Of a stretch of DNA of 35,932 nucleotides, positions 8,447-15,874 are shown one piece after another (within the stretch, counting starts at the first letter, position 1; each line of letters opens with the position of its first letter). The notes under the pieces were generated by a model. The model saw nothing but the letters and a program-made list of their open reading frames with translations. It searched no databases and was not told the DNA's origin. The translations under genes were made by a program, and so were the position numbers. Source of the DNA: a virus; IMG/VR virus record IMGVR_UViG_3300005519_000007, positions 1 to 35,932 of that record. One strand, 5' to 3'.

Positions 8447-9349
8447 TTAGGCGCAGTTGATCTGGACGACGCGCTTTTCTTCGATGCGCGCGCCGCCGAA
8501 GGTGCCGGTCACGTAGACCTGCCACGAGTTGCGCTTGTCGGGGCGCTTGTCGACCGAAGCCGTGACGTCGTTCCACATGCCGAGCGCGACGCCCGACTTG
8601 GCCCACACCGGCACGTAGTACAGGCCGCCGGTGTTGATCGAACCCGCGTAGCTCGCGCCGCCCGGGATGCGTTCCGTGTGGACGAAGTTGAAGCCCATGA
8701 ACGAGCGGATGCGGCCTTCGACCAGGACCGGACGGTCCGTGTAGTCGAGGTTGATCGCCTGGACTTCGTTGAGCAGGTTGTCGTGCTGCGTCGCGGTGAT
8801 GCCGCAGAACAGCTGCTCGGTGTCGAGGTCGATTTCCGCGGCCATCAGCAGCTTCTTGGCGGCGCGCAGCTTGGCGACGTTCAGGCCGGTGTTGCCGGTC
8901 GAACCCACCGTGGCCGCCACGATCTGGCCCGAGGGGAACGTCACCGCGGTGGTGCCGTTCTCGCCGGTCTGGTTCGTGCCGAAGATGCCGTTGATGATCT
9001 CGTCGTCCATCGCGCGGCCCATGGCGTAGACGCCGGCCGTGGTGTACGGGCCCGCCGGGTCGATCAGCATGCGCAGGCGGTCCTGGCTGTCGATCATGTC
9101 GGCCCAGTCGTAGTCGACCGGGTAGATCCAGCGCTTGTCTTGTGGCGTGGAGATCAGCGGGGTGTCCGAGTGCCGGCCCTGGTTCTTGACCGGGGAGACG
9201 GAACCGAACTGCTCCACCATCGAAGCGGCCTTGCCGTGGAAGGCGTTCTCGGTGACACAGCCACGAAGGCGCGAGCCCTGCTGTTGCAGCAGCATCGCGA
9301 TGTTGGTGCTGTACTGCTGTACGAATGCGGCATTGACGAAATTGGACAT
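8447..9349 (-). CDS. Major capsid protein, 300 aa
   Basis: This 300-residue protein begins MSNFVNAAFVQQYSTNIAMLLQQQGSRLRG. It contains the sequence pattern found in the capsid proteins of the BPP-1/BcepC6B group: an N-terminal helical arm, a SPVKNQGRHSDTP loop (~residues 52-64), RWIYPVDYDWADMIDSQDRLRML, and a C-terminal TGTFGGARIEEKRVVQI strand. BPP-1 capsid protein adopts a variant-topology HK97 fold of similar length. It lies between scaffold-associated small genes and the cement-like gene, as expected. The start has GGAGG six bases upstream. That ribosome-binding site lies at the foot of a predicted stem-loop (9354-9427). The product would be the most abundant virion protein. Confidence 0.8.
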   Translation of the reverse strand: MSNFVNAAFVQQYSTNIAMLLQQQGSRLRGCVTENAFHGKAASMVEQFGSVSPVKNQGRHSDTPLISTPQDKRWIYPVDYDWADMIDSQDRLRMLIDPAGPYTTAGVYAMGRAMDDEIINGIFGTNQTGENGTTAVTFPSGQIVAATVGSTGNTGLNVAKLRAAKKLLMAAEIDLDTEQLFCGITATQHDNLLNEVQAINLDYTDRPVLVEGRIRSFMGFNFVHTERIPGGASYAGSINTGGLYYVPVWAKSGVALGMWNDVTASVDKRPDKRNSWQVYVTGTFGGARIEEKRVVQINCA

Positions 9350-9353
9350 GAGT

Positions 9354-9427
9354 CCTCCGGATGAGGGGTCAAAACGAAAGTCGTGGGCTAAGGCGCCACA
9401 TCTCCCGGCTTGTCCTCATCCGAGGGG
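9354..9427 (-). promoter_or_regulatory. Stem-loop in the 5' leader of the major capsid gene
   Basis: On the minus strand, CGGATGAGG pairs with CCTCATCCG across ~50 bases (arms at 9358-9366 and 9416-9424), extendable by one C-G pair and a G-T wobble. The 3' arm runs into the capsid ribosome-binding site (GGAGG) six bases before the ATG. The 109-base gap between the 67-aa gene and the capsid gene is unusually long in an operon otherwise packed with 1-12 base gaps. The structure could stabilise a processed capsid mRNA or control its translation. It has not been folded computationally. Confidence 0.45.
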
Positions 9428-9458
9428 CCAACGTCGTCGCCCACTTGGGCCGCAGGGG

Positions 9459-9662
9459 TCACGCGAAGATCGCGGGGTCCTTGTCTGCGTTCGCGGACTT
9501 GCGCTTCTTGTCCGACTGGGTCGGACTCGGTGCGCTCACGATGCGATCATAGAACCATGTTTGGATTTCCGCAACACGATTCAGGTCCTGAGAGCGCGAT
9601 TCCACCTTGACCTGCGCGATCGCGAGCTCCAGGCAGCGAAGGCGAATCTCTTCGTCGGTCAC
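9459..9662 (-). CDS. Small helical protein between scaffold and capsid genes, 67 aa
   Basis: Translation probably begins at GTG 9662, which overlaps the stop of the upstream 91-aa gene (GTGA). The protein reads VTDEEIRLRCLELAIAQVKVES and carries an amphipathic helix followed by a Lys-rich C-terminal tail (SDKKRKSANADKDPAIFA). The longer reading frame upstream to 9875 is antisense-type filler over the 91-aa gene and is not used. Phages often have a small protein with the 'E[EI]xRLxCLxLA' opening in this area, sometimes fused to head-assembly genes, but I do not recognise a defined function. It may be a minor head or DNA-binding protein given the basic tail. Confidence 0.55.
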   Translation of the reverse strand: MTDEEIRLRCLELAIAQVKVESRSQDLNRVAEIQTWFYDRIVSAPSPTQSDKKRKSANADKDPAIFA

Positions 9663-9934
9663 GTTTCCACCTTGGCCTCGGCAGCCACCGTGGTGTCGCT
9701 CGGCGCGCTCATGTCGACCGCCGGCGGGTTGGCCGGGTCGATCGGCGAGGTGGCCGTCAGATCGGCGATGTCGCGGACATAGAACGTGACGAAGCCCGTC
9801 GACGCGTCCAACTTGTCCTCGACGTAGTAGTTGGCCAGGTTGGCCAGGTTGTTGGTCCGGCGCGCCCAGTCCCACAGGTAGTTCTGCGTGATGTTGCCGA
9901 AGGTGTCGCCGCGAGCGGATTCTTGGATGGCCAT
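9659..9934 (-). CDS. Small structural-operon protein, 91 aa
   Basis: The ATG at 9934 (MAIQESARGDTFGNITQNYLWDW) lies two bases past the scaffold stop. A much longer frame reaching 10861 reads out-of-frame through the scaffold gene as Arg/Gly/Ala-rich nonsense and was rejected. The 91 residues contain a helix (LWDWARRTNNLANLANYYV), a strand-like segment (GFVTFYVRDIADL) and a Pro/Ala/Thr-rich acidic tail. No known motif is seen. It overlaps the downstream 67-aa gene by four bases, so the pair is probably translationally coupled. It may belong to head assembly, judging only from position. Confidence 0.55.
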   Translation of the reverse strand: MAIQESARGDTFGNITQNYLWDWARRTNNLANLANYYVEDKLDASTGFVTFYVRDIADLTATSPIDPANPPAVDMSAPSDTTVAAEAKVET

Positions 9935-9936
9935 AG

Positions 9937-10830
9937 TCAGCTTTCCGAGGGGTAGGCGAACGCGTGCAGCCGCGCCATCTCGGCGACGGCTTCGGCGTCC
10001 TTGTTGACGTACTTGGCGACGAACGTCTTGTCCGTGCGCAGGGATGCGATCTTGGCCTTGGCCTCGGCCGGCGTGAGCGCCGTTCCGAAGCGCGTGTCGC
10101 CCTTGCCCGAGACGAAGCCGTCTTCGGCCATGCGCGAGCCGATCTTCTGCAGCAGCTCCATCGTGCCCTTGTGCCCGAGTGCGCTGGCCAGCTTGTCGAT
10201 CGTGGCCCCGTCCATGCCGAGCCCGCGGGCGCCGGCCTGGGCGTGCGCCAGGTTCTGTGCGAACGCCTGGCCCCAGTTGGCGCGCAGCGCCTGGTCGTCG
10301 GCGGCGAATTGCTGCTGACGCTGGGCGTCGCCCGCCGTGTTCAGACCGGCCACGTGCTCGTTCCACTTGGCCGCCAGCGTCTCGCCCTGCTTCTGCGTCA
10401 GGCCCAGCTCGTGGAACCAGCCAGCCGCCTGCTTGGAGAACTCCGGGTCGCTGCCCTGGATCGCGTCGAGCTTGTAGCCCGCAGGATCGGCCGGACGACC
10501 CAGGCGGTTGAAGAACGCCGCTTGTTCCTCGGGCGTCGCGTCCGGCTTGGGGATCACCACGGCATTGCCGGCCTTGTCGGCGCCCAGCAGCTTTTCGAGG
10601 TTGCGGTAGCCCTCGAGCACCTGCTTCGGTTCGGTCCAGCCCTTGTTGGCCACGTAGCCCACGGTGATCTCGTCGGCGCCGGTCAGCCAGGCGGGGGCCG
10701 CGGGGGCCGCTGGCGCAGCAGCCGGAGCCGCGGCGGGAGCAGAAGCAGCCGGCGCGGCTGCCGGGGCGGCGGCAGGGGCCGCAGCAGGAGCGGCTGCCGG
10801 GGCGGCAGCCAGCGCTTCGGAAGTGCTCAT
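9937..10830 (-). CDS. Capsid scaffolding protein-like, 297 aa
   Basis: The protein is 297 residues, helical and acidic, with an N-terminal low-complexity tract of Ala-Ala-Ala-Pro repeats (residues ~8-46). It then has a WLTGADEITVGYVANKGWTEPKQVLEGYRNLEKLLG segment, typical of phage scaffold-like proteins encoded directly upstream of capsid genes. The rest alternates long helices (QQAAGWFHELGLTQKQGETLAAKWNEHV and similar). No protease motif is seen. Scaffold proteins form the transient inner core of the procapsid. Position between the Bbp19-like gene and the capsid gene agrees. The ATG at 10830 overlaps the upstream stop by four bases. Confidence 0.7.
   Translation of the reverse strand: MSTSEALAAAPAAAPAAAPAAAPAAAPAASAPAAAPAAAPAAPAAPAWLTGADEITVGYVANKGWTEPKQVLEGYRNLEKLLGADKAGNAVVIPKPDATPEEQAAFFNRLGRPADPAGYKLDAIQGSDPEFSKQAAGWFHELGLTQKQGETLAAKWNEHVAGLNTAGDAQRQQQFAADDQALRANWGQAFAQNLAHAQAGARGLGMDGATIDKLASALGHKGTMELLQKIGSRMAEDGFVSGKGDTRFGTALTPAEAKAKIASLRTDKTFVAKYVNKDAEAVAEMARLHAFAYPSES
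10680..10812 (-). repeat. Ala-Pro codon repeat tract at the scaffold N-terminus
   Basis: The DNA consists of imperfect tandem 12-base units encoding Ala-Ala-Ala-Pro, with GCN codons varied (gcggctgccggg, gcagcaggagcg and similar). The variation of synonymous codons suggests that the peptide rather than the DNA repeat is maintained, probably as a flexible extended linker. Such tracts are prone to length change by slippage. Confidence 0.75.
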
Positions 10831-11099
10831 TCGTCAGTCCTCGTCTTGGTAGCTGGGGCATGCATCGCCCACAGCTGTTCGTCGGTCAGGTTCAAGTGCC
10901 GCGCGATGCGCAGCCACACTTCGCGCCTGCCCTCCAGCACGGCGTGCAGCCGCGGATCGGCGTGGAACGTCGTGTCGTTGGCCCGGCAGAACCGGGCCAA
11001 GTCTTCCAGAACCTCGTCAGCCATCGGGCCGGTGAACGTCTTGACGTACGCCGTACGCCGGCGGCTGATGAAGTCGCGCGCAATCTGCAGGACGCTCAT
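10827..11099 (-). CDS. Bbp19-family phage protein, 90 aa
   Basis: The sequence MSVLQIARDFISRRRTAYVKTFTGPMADEVLEDLARFCRANDTTFHADPRLHAVLEGRREVWLRIARHLNL has the conserved core 'R..Y...F......VL.DLARFCRA..(S/T)TFHADPR..A.LEGRREVWLRI' that defines the small Bbp19 family. The family is named after Bordetella phage BPP-1 and is found between portal and capsid genes in many podoviruses and siphoviruses. Its biochemical function is unknown to me; a role in head assembly is assumed from conserved position. The protein is almost entirely helical and basic. It overlaps the genes on both sides by four bases. Its presence is one of the clearest links to BPP-1-like phages. Confidence 0.8.
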   Translation of the reverse strand: MSVLQIARDFISRRRTAYVKTFTGPMADEVLEDLARFCRANDTTFHADPRLHAVLEGRREVWLRIARHLNLTDEQLWAMHAPATKTRTDE

Positions 11100-11350
11100 G
11101 CTGCCATCTGCTTTTCAGCAGCGTTTTCCACCACAGGCGGAATGGGCTCCAACCACGATTGGGCGAAATCCGCAGCAATTCCGACCGCGCCGTACTCCGT
11201 CACCAGCGTGCAGTCGACGGCAGTGCACCGCCAGATGCGCCCCAGCTTTGAATGCTCGCCGCGAAGCGATGCAACGCGGACATGCTTGCCCACATTCAGG
11301 CCGTCGGTGCCGCCGATGACGCGGCAGAGAACACCGGCTTGTACTCTCAT
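11096..11350 (-). CDS. Small SH3-like phage protein, 84 aa
   Basis: The ATG at 11350 overlaps the portal stop (ATGA). The first ~60 residues alternate strands with the pattern GLNVGKHVRVASLRGEHSKLGRIWRCTAVD, resembling the small SH3/KOW-like beta-barrels seen near portal genes of related phages. No Cys cluster is complete, although two Cys flank the central strand. The C-terminus is a short acidic tail. It ends in a four-base overlap with the Bbp19-like gene. Role unknown; a head-completion or nucleic-acid contact role is possible but unsupported. Confidence 0.55.
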   Translation of the reverse strand: MRVQAGVLCRVIGGTDGLNVGKHVRVASLRGEHSKLGRIWRCTAVDCTLVTEYGAVGIAADFAQSWLEPIPPVVENAAEKQMAA

Positions 11351-13032
11351 GCGGCTGCCGGCTGTCCGGCGTTCGGGTTGGTGCCTTGCGGGCTGGTCGC
11401 CTTGGCCATGGCCGCCATGCCGGGCAGCGCCTGCGTGACCTGGGCGGCTTGCTTGTCCTGCTCGCGCCCTTGGCGCTTCATGGCAACCGTGGCCGGATCG
11501 GCGATGAAGCGGAACGGCACGCCGTTGATGTCGGCCAGCTCAGGGATCAACGTGTCCCAGTCGAACCAGTCCATCGGGGACGGGTCCTGCGTCTGGCTCA
11601 CGATCTCGGACGCCCACTGCACGGAGCGCATCGTGCCGGCGGCTTCCTCGGCGCGCATCATGCGGTTCAGCGGTGCGTCGTACTCCACCTTGTACTGGCC
11701 GCCGGCCTCGAGCACGGACCGCGGCGGCGGCGGGACGAGGCCCTGGTACAGCAGCAGGTCCACCTCGCGCTCGATCATCGGGCCCAGTCCTTCGGACTGG
11801 TGCCGGCCCATCGTCGGCGACAGCAGCGCACCCTTCTCGCGTGCGCGCTCCAGGACTTCGGTGGCCGTCATCTGCGGCGTGTCGATCAGGATCTGGAACA
11901 GCGTGACCAGGAACGCGTCGTTGATGGCCATGCGCTCGTCGTCCATCAGGTCCTTGCCGACCGCCACGTTGCCCACCGGCAGCGTGTGGACGAGCGGACG
12001 ACCGTCCGCGTTGACGGCACCGTAGTTCGTCGCGCCAGGCTTCAGGCTCAGGCCGTCCATGATGCCGTCGTCGTGCGCCAGCAGCACCGGGTCCACCGTG
12101 CGGTGGCCCTGCTTCAGGACGATCTTCTTCTGCTCGTTCAGGACGTTGATGCCGGCCAGCACGTTCATGGCCGGCCCACGGCCGTACGTCTCGCCCGGCG
12201 CCACTAGGTAGCGCGGCACGCTGTAGGGCATGCAGCGGTAGCCACCCTCGCCCAGCAGCGTCTTGGTGTCGCGCAGGATGTAGTGGCTCGAGAACCGCTT
12301 GGACTTCCATGACAGCGTCAGCGTCGGATCGAACTCGGCGTTCGGCTGCACCATGTGGATGACCGTCACCTCGTCCTCGGGGTTCACCTCAAGGCGGCTG
12401 CGCAGGTTCTCGGGCAGCTTGCCCGGCCACTTCTGGTTGATCTGGCGCAGCGTCATCTTGAAGCGGCGCGCCACCTTGTCGACCTGGCCCTGGTGGTTGG
12501 TGGCGAAGAACAACTCGCCCAGGAACACCTGCTTGTAGCGCAAGCCCTTGGCCCACGGCTGGGTCGGATCGCGAAACTCGTCGGTGAACAGGCACGAGGT
12601 GCCGAACGCGCCGACCGAGACGTAGCCGTCGTGGGTCTGCGACTGGAAGCCCGAATGCGGGCTGTAGCGGTAGCGGAACAGCGCGTCGTTCAGCTGGTCG
12701 TACCACAGGCGCGCCGCGCGGTCCTTCATCAGCGCGTCCTCGGTGGGACGCATGCGATGCCACTTGCCGTTGGCCGGCGTGATCATCGACTCCATGGCGG
12801 CCGCGAACTTCCACAGCGCCGAGTTGGCCGTGACGTCGAACTGCGCCTGGCTGCGCTTCTGGCCGGGGACCACGTTGCCGCGGCTGTAGAAGCTCGTGGA
12901 GTAGTACGGCAGCACCTTCAGCGCCACCTCTTCCCAGTGCTTCTCCCAAATGCCGCGCTTGCCCTCCATGATCTCGAAATCACGAAGGATGTCGCTGACC
13001 ACCTCGGCGTCGCGGTCGCGCGGGTCGGCCAC
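11347..13032 (-). CDS. Portal (head-to-tail connector) protein, 561 aa
   Basis: This 561-residue protein shows the podovirus portal pattern. It has an N-terminal helical segment (RDAEVVSDILRDFEIMEGKRGIWEKHWEEVALKVLP), a DVTANSALWKFAAAMESMITPANGKWHRM segment (~residues 66-94), and the conserved APGETYGRGPAMNVLAGINVLNEQKK block (~residues 280-305). A QMTATEVLERAREKGALLSPTMGRHQSEGLGPMIERE helix-rich stretch follows (~residues 390-425). This matches the head-to-tail connecting protein family (T7 gp8 type), which forms the dodecameric portal at one vertex, the docking site for terminase and later for the tail. Ala/Gln-rich C-terminal residues may form the barrel or a disordered tail. It starts directly after the stop of the 102-aa gene. 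Confidence 0.88.
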   Translation of the reverse strand: MADPRDRDAEVVSDILRDFEIMEGKRGIWEKHWEEVALKVLPYYSTSFYSRGNVVPGQKRSQAQFDVTANSALWKFAAAMESMITPANGKWHRMRPTEDALMKDRAARLWYDQLNDALFRYRYSPHSGFQSQTHDGYVSVGAFGTSCLFTDEFRDPTQPWAKGLRYKQVFLGELFFATNHQGQVDKVARRFKMTLRQINQKWPGKLPENLRSRLEVNPEDEVTVIHMVQPNAEFDPTLTLSWKSKRFSSHYILRDTKTLLGEGGYRCMPYSVPRYLVAPGETYGRGPAMNVLAGINVLNEQKKIVLKQGHRTVDPVLLAHDDGIMDGLSLKPGATNYGAVNADGRPLVHTLPVGNVAVGKDLMDDERMAINDAFLVTLFQILIDTPQMTATEVLERAREKGALLSPTMGRHQSEGLGPMIEREVDLLLYQGLVPPPPRSVLEAGGQYKVEYDAPLNRMMRAEEAAGTMRSVQWASEIVSQTQDPSPMDWFDWDTLIPELADINGVPFRFIADPATVAMKRQGREQDKQAAQVTQALPGMAAMAKATSPQGTNPNAGQPAAA

Positions 13033-13341
13033 CTAGCCCCCCAGCAACGTCTTGGACGTCGTGCCCATGTTGCTCAGGCCGGCACCGCCGGTCAGCATCG
13101 TGGCGGTCAGTCCGCGCTGCAGCCCCATCTGTTGCTGCTGGGCGGCCACGTCGAGCGCGTCCTGGCTGTTGCTCACGGTCGGGGCGGGCGCGACCATCGC
13201 CGGCGTCAGCGTCTTCTTGGCGAACAGCGTCCCCTGCTCCGGGTGCGTCAGCGACCGCAGGCCCGGCCCCATGAGCGCGCCTTGCCACGTCAGCCCGGGG
13301 CTGGTGAACGTCTTGTTGAGCATGCCGACCATGGAACTCAT
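13033..13341 (-). CDS. Small hypothetical protein, first gene of the portal-capsid operon, 102 aa
   Basis: The frame runs from ATG 13341 to a TAG that immediately abuts the portal start. The protein is Leu/Met/Thr/Gly-rich with a central Val/Pro/Gln-rich region and a C-terminal Gly/Thr-rich stretch (GLTATMLTGGAGLSNMGTTSKTLLGG). No motif is recognised. The start codon lies only about three bases downstream of the predicted transcription start of a well-matched promoter (-35 TTGACG, 17-bp spacer, -10 GATAAT). The mRNA would then be leaderless or nearly so, with no Shine-Dalgarno sequence. Internal ATGs (residues 4 and 7) also lack one. It may be a small virion or assembly protein. Confidence 0.5.
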   Translation of the reverse strand: MSSMVGMLNKTFTSPGLTWQGALMGPGLRSLTHPEQGTLFAKKTLTPAMVAPAPTVSNSQDALDVAAQQQQMGLQRGLTATMLTGGAGLSNMGTTSKTLLGG

Positions 13342-13344
13342 AGT

Positions 13345-13379
13345 GGTGCGATTATCGCAACGCGCAAGGCAAACGTCAA
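13345..13379 (-). promoter_or_regulatory. Sigma70-like promoter with operator palindrome, drives portal-capsid genes
   Basis: On the minus strand TTGACG (13374-13379) and GATAAT (13351-13356) are separated by exactly 17 bases. The -10 hexamer sits inside a 17-bp near-palindrome (13345-13361), the copy here being GGTGCGATTATCGCAAC on the plus strand. The same palindrome recurs at 15621, 15986, 18457 and 25211. A repressor bound here would occlude the -10 element and silence the structural genes in the lysogen. The promoter lies between the terL stop and the 102-aa gene. Confidence 0.7.
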
Positions 13380-13383
13380 CGCA

Positions 13384-14943
13384 TCAGCCAAAGAAGTCGT
13401 AGTCGACGTCTTTGGCTCTCGAATTGCGCGTCATGTTCTGCCGTGAAGTCCCGGTGTCGTTGCGTGCGATCGTCTTGGCGAACGTCAGCGCCAGCGCCTC
13501 GGCCGAGTCAGGCGAGGCCAGGCCGCGCTTTTCCCGCATGTGCTCCTTGGACTCGAGGACGATCTTGTTGTCGGACGGGGTGTAGCTGTACTCGGGTCCG
13601 GTCAGGTCCGACAGCAGCTCCGCGTCGTTGGGCAGGCTGCCGATCGTCAGCCAATCGCGCATCAGGCCCCACATCTCGGCGCGCTTGTTGACGTAGGTGT
13701 TGGCGTCGTTGGGGCTGCCGCCGGCCTGCACCTCGATGACCTGGAACCGCCACGCCTTGAGGTTGTCCACCACGCCACCGCCCACGCCGTTGCCGTCCAC
13801 GAAGATCGCGTCGACCTTGTGCTTGTTGGCGAGCTCGGCGACAAGGGTGGCCAACTGCACCGTGTCGAACCCGCGCCGGCGCTGCCACGGGATGCACTTG
13901 GCGTCGCGCCCCTTGCGAAACGCGATCACCGACTGGTCCTTGCCGAAGCGCGCCACGTCCACCCCCATGACCAACGGCGCCCCGGGATCGGGGATCACGT
14001 CACGCTGCTGGGCATCCAGGACGGCCGAGGACCCGATGAACTGGTTGTCGGCCCGGTTGGGGAACTGGCCGTACACCTCGATCCGGGCCTCGTCCGAGTC
14101 GGCGCCGTGCTTCTTGATGATCGAGTCGTAGGCGTCCTTGACGATGCCCTCCACCAGGCGGCCGTCGATCTGCCGACGCAGCCACGAGTCCCGGTCGGCA
14201 TGGAAGCATTCGAAGAACGCCCCGTCGTTGCGCCGCGGGTTGCTGAACGCCAGCCAGTAGCGGTCCACGATGTCCTCGGTGAACACGCCCTGGGCCACGG
14301 TCCAGATCGGCTTGGGAATGCCCGACGCCTCGTCGAACAGGTACATCTCGCCGTAGCCATTGTGGGCACCGGCGAAGGCATCGGGGTTTTCTTCCGACCA
14401 GAGCTGGGCCTGGATGTACCAGTACTTCGGGTCGATCTTCATGTCCCGCTGCACGAGCTCGGCCAGCCACTTGGCCGGCACGATCGACGTGGCGTTGATG
14501 TCGAACCAGTGGGCGTTGATGCTGAGGGACACCCACTTCGAGATCTCGGGGAACGTCTTGGTCTTGAGCTGCGGTTCACCGTTGGCCGTGACCCACACGG
14601 AGCCCCCGAGCCTGGTGGAGGCCAACCAGTGCGCGATCCAGGAGAACAGCGCCGACTTGCCGATGCCGCGGCCCGATGCGACGGCCTCCCGGAACATGGG
14701 CGGCAGGACGTTGTGGATGATGCGGTGGTCCCGTGCCCGCTTGATGTAGGCCGCCAAGTCGCCCAGGACGTCGTCCTGCCACTTGCGGGGGCCCTTGATG
14801 TGCTCGAGCGGCGTGCCAGCCTCGCCCCAGGGGTAGACCATCCGGACGAAGTCCCGCGGATCGTCAGCGATGTCCGGGTTCCAGATGTCGGCCATCAGCT
14901 GCTGCTCGGATGCAGCGTCGTACTTGGTCGTGGAGCCTGCCAT
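13384..14943 (-). CDS. terL: Terminase large subunit (ATPase-nuclease), 519 aa
   Basis: The motor that packages DNA into procapsids. The ATPase Walker A-type loop is SGRGIGKSALF (~residues 90-100), and the Walker B strand with catalytic Glu is MYLFDEAS (~200-207). A SNPRRNDGAFFECF coupling segment follows (~234-247). The RNase H-like nuclease domain shows GVDVARFGKD (first Asp, ~327-336), AIFVDGNGVGGGVVD (~379-393) and a late ASPDSAEALALTFA (~476-489) supplying the third acidic residue. Both domains and all key residues are present, and 519 aa is normal for the family. The start ATG 14943 has GAGGA seven bases upstream. A 148-base gap separates it from terS, and the downstream operon has its own promoter. 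Confidence 0.92.
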   Translation of the reverse strand: MAGSTTKYDAASEQQLMADIWNPDIADDPRDFVRMVYPWGEAGTPLEHIKGPRKWQDDVLGDLAAYIKRARDHRIIHNVLPPMFREAVASGRGIGKSALFSWIAHWLASTRLGGSVWVTANGEPQLKTKTFPEISKWVSLSINAHWFDINATSIVPAKWLAELVQRDMKIDPKYWYIQAQLWSEENPDAFAGAHNGYGEMYLFDEASGIPKPIWTVAQGVFTEDIVDRYWLAFSNPRRNDGAFFECFHADRDSWLRRQIDGRLVEGIVKDAYDSIIKKHGADSDEARIEVYGQFPNRADNQFIGSSAVLDAQQRDVIPDPGAPLVMGVDVARFGKDQSVIAFRKGRDAKCIPWQRRRGFDTVQLATLVAELANKHKVDAIFVDGNGVGGGVVDNLKAWRFQVIEVQAGGSPNDANTYVNKRAEMWGLMRDWLTIGSLPNDAELLSDLTGPEYSYTPSDNKIVLESKEHMREKRGLASPDSAEALALTFAKTIARNDTGTSRQNMTRNSRAKDVDYDFFG

Positions 14944-15091
14944 TTACGGTCCTCGTAAAGAGGTGCGGATCACCTCAAAAATAAAATTCAGGCCGCCCGA
15001 TGGGACCCGGGGGCTCAGCGCCGGCGGGATTCTTGGGGGTACCCCCACCCGCACCCGGCCCTCCGGCCAAATAGGGGACCCGTCCTGGCTG
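14944..15091. other. terS-terL gap with 14-bp palindrome and G-tract cluster
   Basis: In an operon otherwise packed with tiny gaps, this 148-base gap carries a perfect palindrome TGGGGGTACCCCCA (15034-15047). On the minus strand four runs of three or more G lie within 20 bases (complement of C-runs at 15042-15061), fitting the G-quadruplex pattern G3N2G3N3G3N1G5. A smaller inverted repeat, AGGTGATCCGCACCT, precedes the terL ribosome-binding site. Terminase recognition (cos or pac) sites commonly lie in or beside terS, so this is a candidate packaging or processing site. No experimental or comparative support is available here. Confidence 0.35.
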
Positions 15092-15631
15092 TCAGCTGAA
15101 GATGTCCGGCTCGAGCGGGTCGACATCGCCTGGCTTTTCAACGGGCACGGATTCAATATCCGCGGGCCCGATCAGCTGCACCGAGGGAGATTCGACCAAT
15201 TGGGCGTCCGACACGTCCAACTGGTCGCTTACTGGACGACGGATGCGCGAGAGATAGGCCGATCGGGCATCGTTGATGCTGATCGTCTGCTGCACATTCA
15301 GATCGATCCGCTCGCCGAACTTCTTCGGGTTGGCCTTGGCGGCGTTCCACTGCCGCGCCTGAATGCGGTTGCGCGCTCGCGACGCATCCTGATCGGTGTC
15401 GGCGATCTCGATCATCTCGTCTGCCCAAATCTCGGCGCGAATTTCCATCGCGCGAGCGAAGCGATGAGCCGGTTCTCGCAGTCTGGACAGGTCGTCGTAC
15501 AGGCTCTTCACGCTGCCGTAGGCGCCCACGATCGCCTGCCTGATCGGCATGCCACTCAGAACACGCTCGATCACCAGGTCAATCCGCGCCTCATCGGTCG
15601 GACTACGGGTTTCCCCTAATGTTGCGTTCAT
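15092..15631 (-). CDS. terS: Terminase small subunit, 179 aa
   Basis: The protein begins with a helix-turn-helix-like DNA-binding region (residues ~15-50: IDLVIERVLSGMPIRQAIVGAYGSVKSLYDDLSR). It continues with the conserved helical oligomerisation core of Sf6-type small terminases (~58-115), containing 'AEIWADEMIEIAD' and 'ARNRIQARQWNAAKANPKKFGERIDL'. The C-terminal ~55 residues are acidic and Pro-rich, probably the tail that contacts TerL. TerS recognises phage DNA to start packaging. The assigned ATG at 15631 lies inside the operator palindrome at 15621-15637 that serves the divergent promoter. No later Met suits the family core, so this start was kept. No convincing minus-strand promoter was found. 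Confidence 0.8.
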   Translation of the reverse strand: MNATLGETRSPTDEARIDLVIERVLSGMPIRQAIVGAYGSVKSLYDDLSRLREPAHRFARAMEIRAEIWADEMIEIADTDQDASRARNRIQARQWNAAKANPKKFGERIDLNVQQTISINDARSAYLSRIRRPVSDQLDVSDAQLVESPSVQLIGPADIESVPVEKPGDVDPLEPDIFS

Positions 15632-15650
15632 CGTAACACGCTGCTATAGT
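15621..15650 (+). promoter_or_regulatory. Rightward promoter with overlapping operator, small-ORF cluster
   Basis: TTGCGT (15622-15627) and TATAGT (15645-15650) are separated by 17 bases. The -35 element lies within the 17-bp palindrome copy GTTGCGTTCATCGTAAC (15621-15637), and the spacer ends in GCTGC. The arrangement is the same as in the promoter at 25211, including the shared GCTGCTAT at the -10 border. It should drive the small ORFs from 15697 onward and be controlled by the same regulator. Confidence 0.7.
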
Positions 15651-15696
15651 CGCACCATGCCTTGATTGTGAGGCACTGAACGAAAGCGAGCAAATC

Positions 15697-15873
15697 ATGA
15701 ACAACCAACAGCAATTGATCGCCTGGATCAACACCCACGATTGCGGCGTGCAACCGTGCGCCATCGTGCGTGACGGCGAGGTCGTGATCCGTGTGGCGAT
15801 CGCCCACAGCGACGAGTGCGAAGAGCACGTCGTGAGCACCTACAGCGAAGCTCGCAACGCGCTGGGGTACTGA
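15697..15873 (+). CDS. Small phage protein, 58 aa
   Basis: First ORF after the rightward promoter, about 45 bases from its -10 element. The 58 residues (MNNQQQLIAWINTHDCG... to ...SEARNALGY) form a compact, acidic alpha/beta protein. It has three Cys and a strand-rich centre (CAIVRDGEVVIRVAIA), and probably no membrane segment. The ORF is real by promoter, spacing and continuity with the next ORF, which starts two bases after its stop. It is too small to assign. Early or lysogenic genes of this size often modulate host functions, but that is only context. Confidence 0.55.
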   Translation: MNNQQQLIAWINTHDCGVQPCAIVRDGEVVIRVAIAHSDECEEHVVSTYSEARNALGY

Positions 15874-15874
15874 G

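Noticed and set aside
9659-10861. A 400-codon minus-strand frame through the scaffold gene
   Set aside because: Its first ~300 residues are Arg/Gly/Ala nonsense over the scaffold frame. Only the last 91 codons (from 9934) look like a gene.
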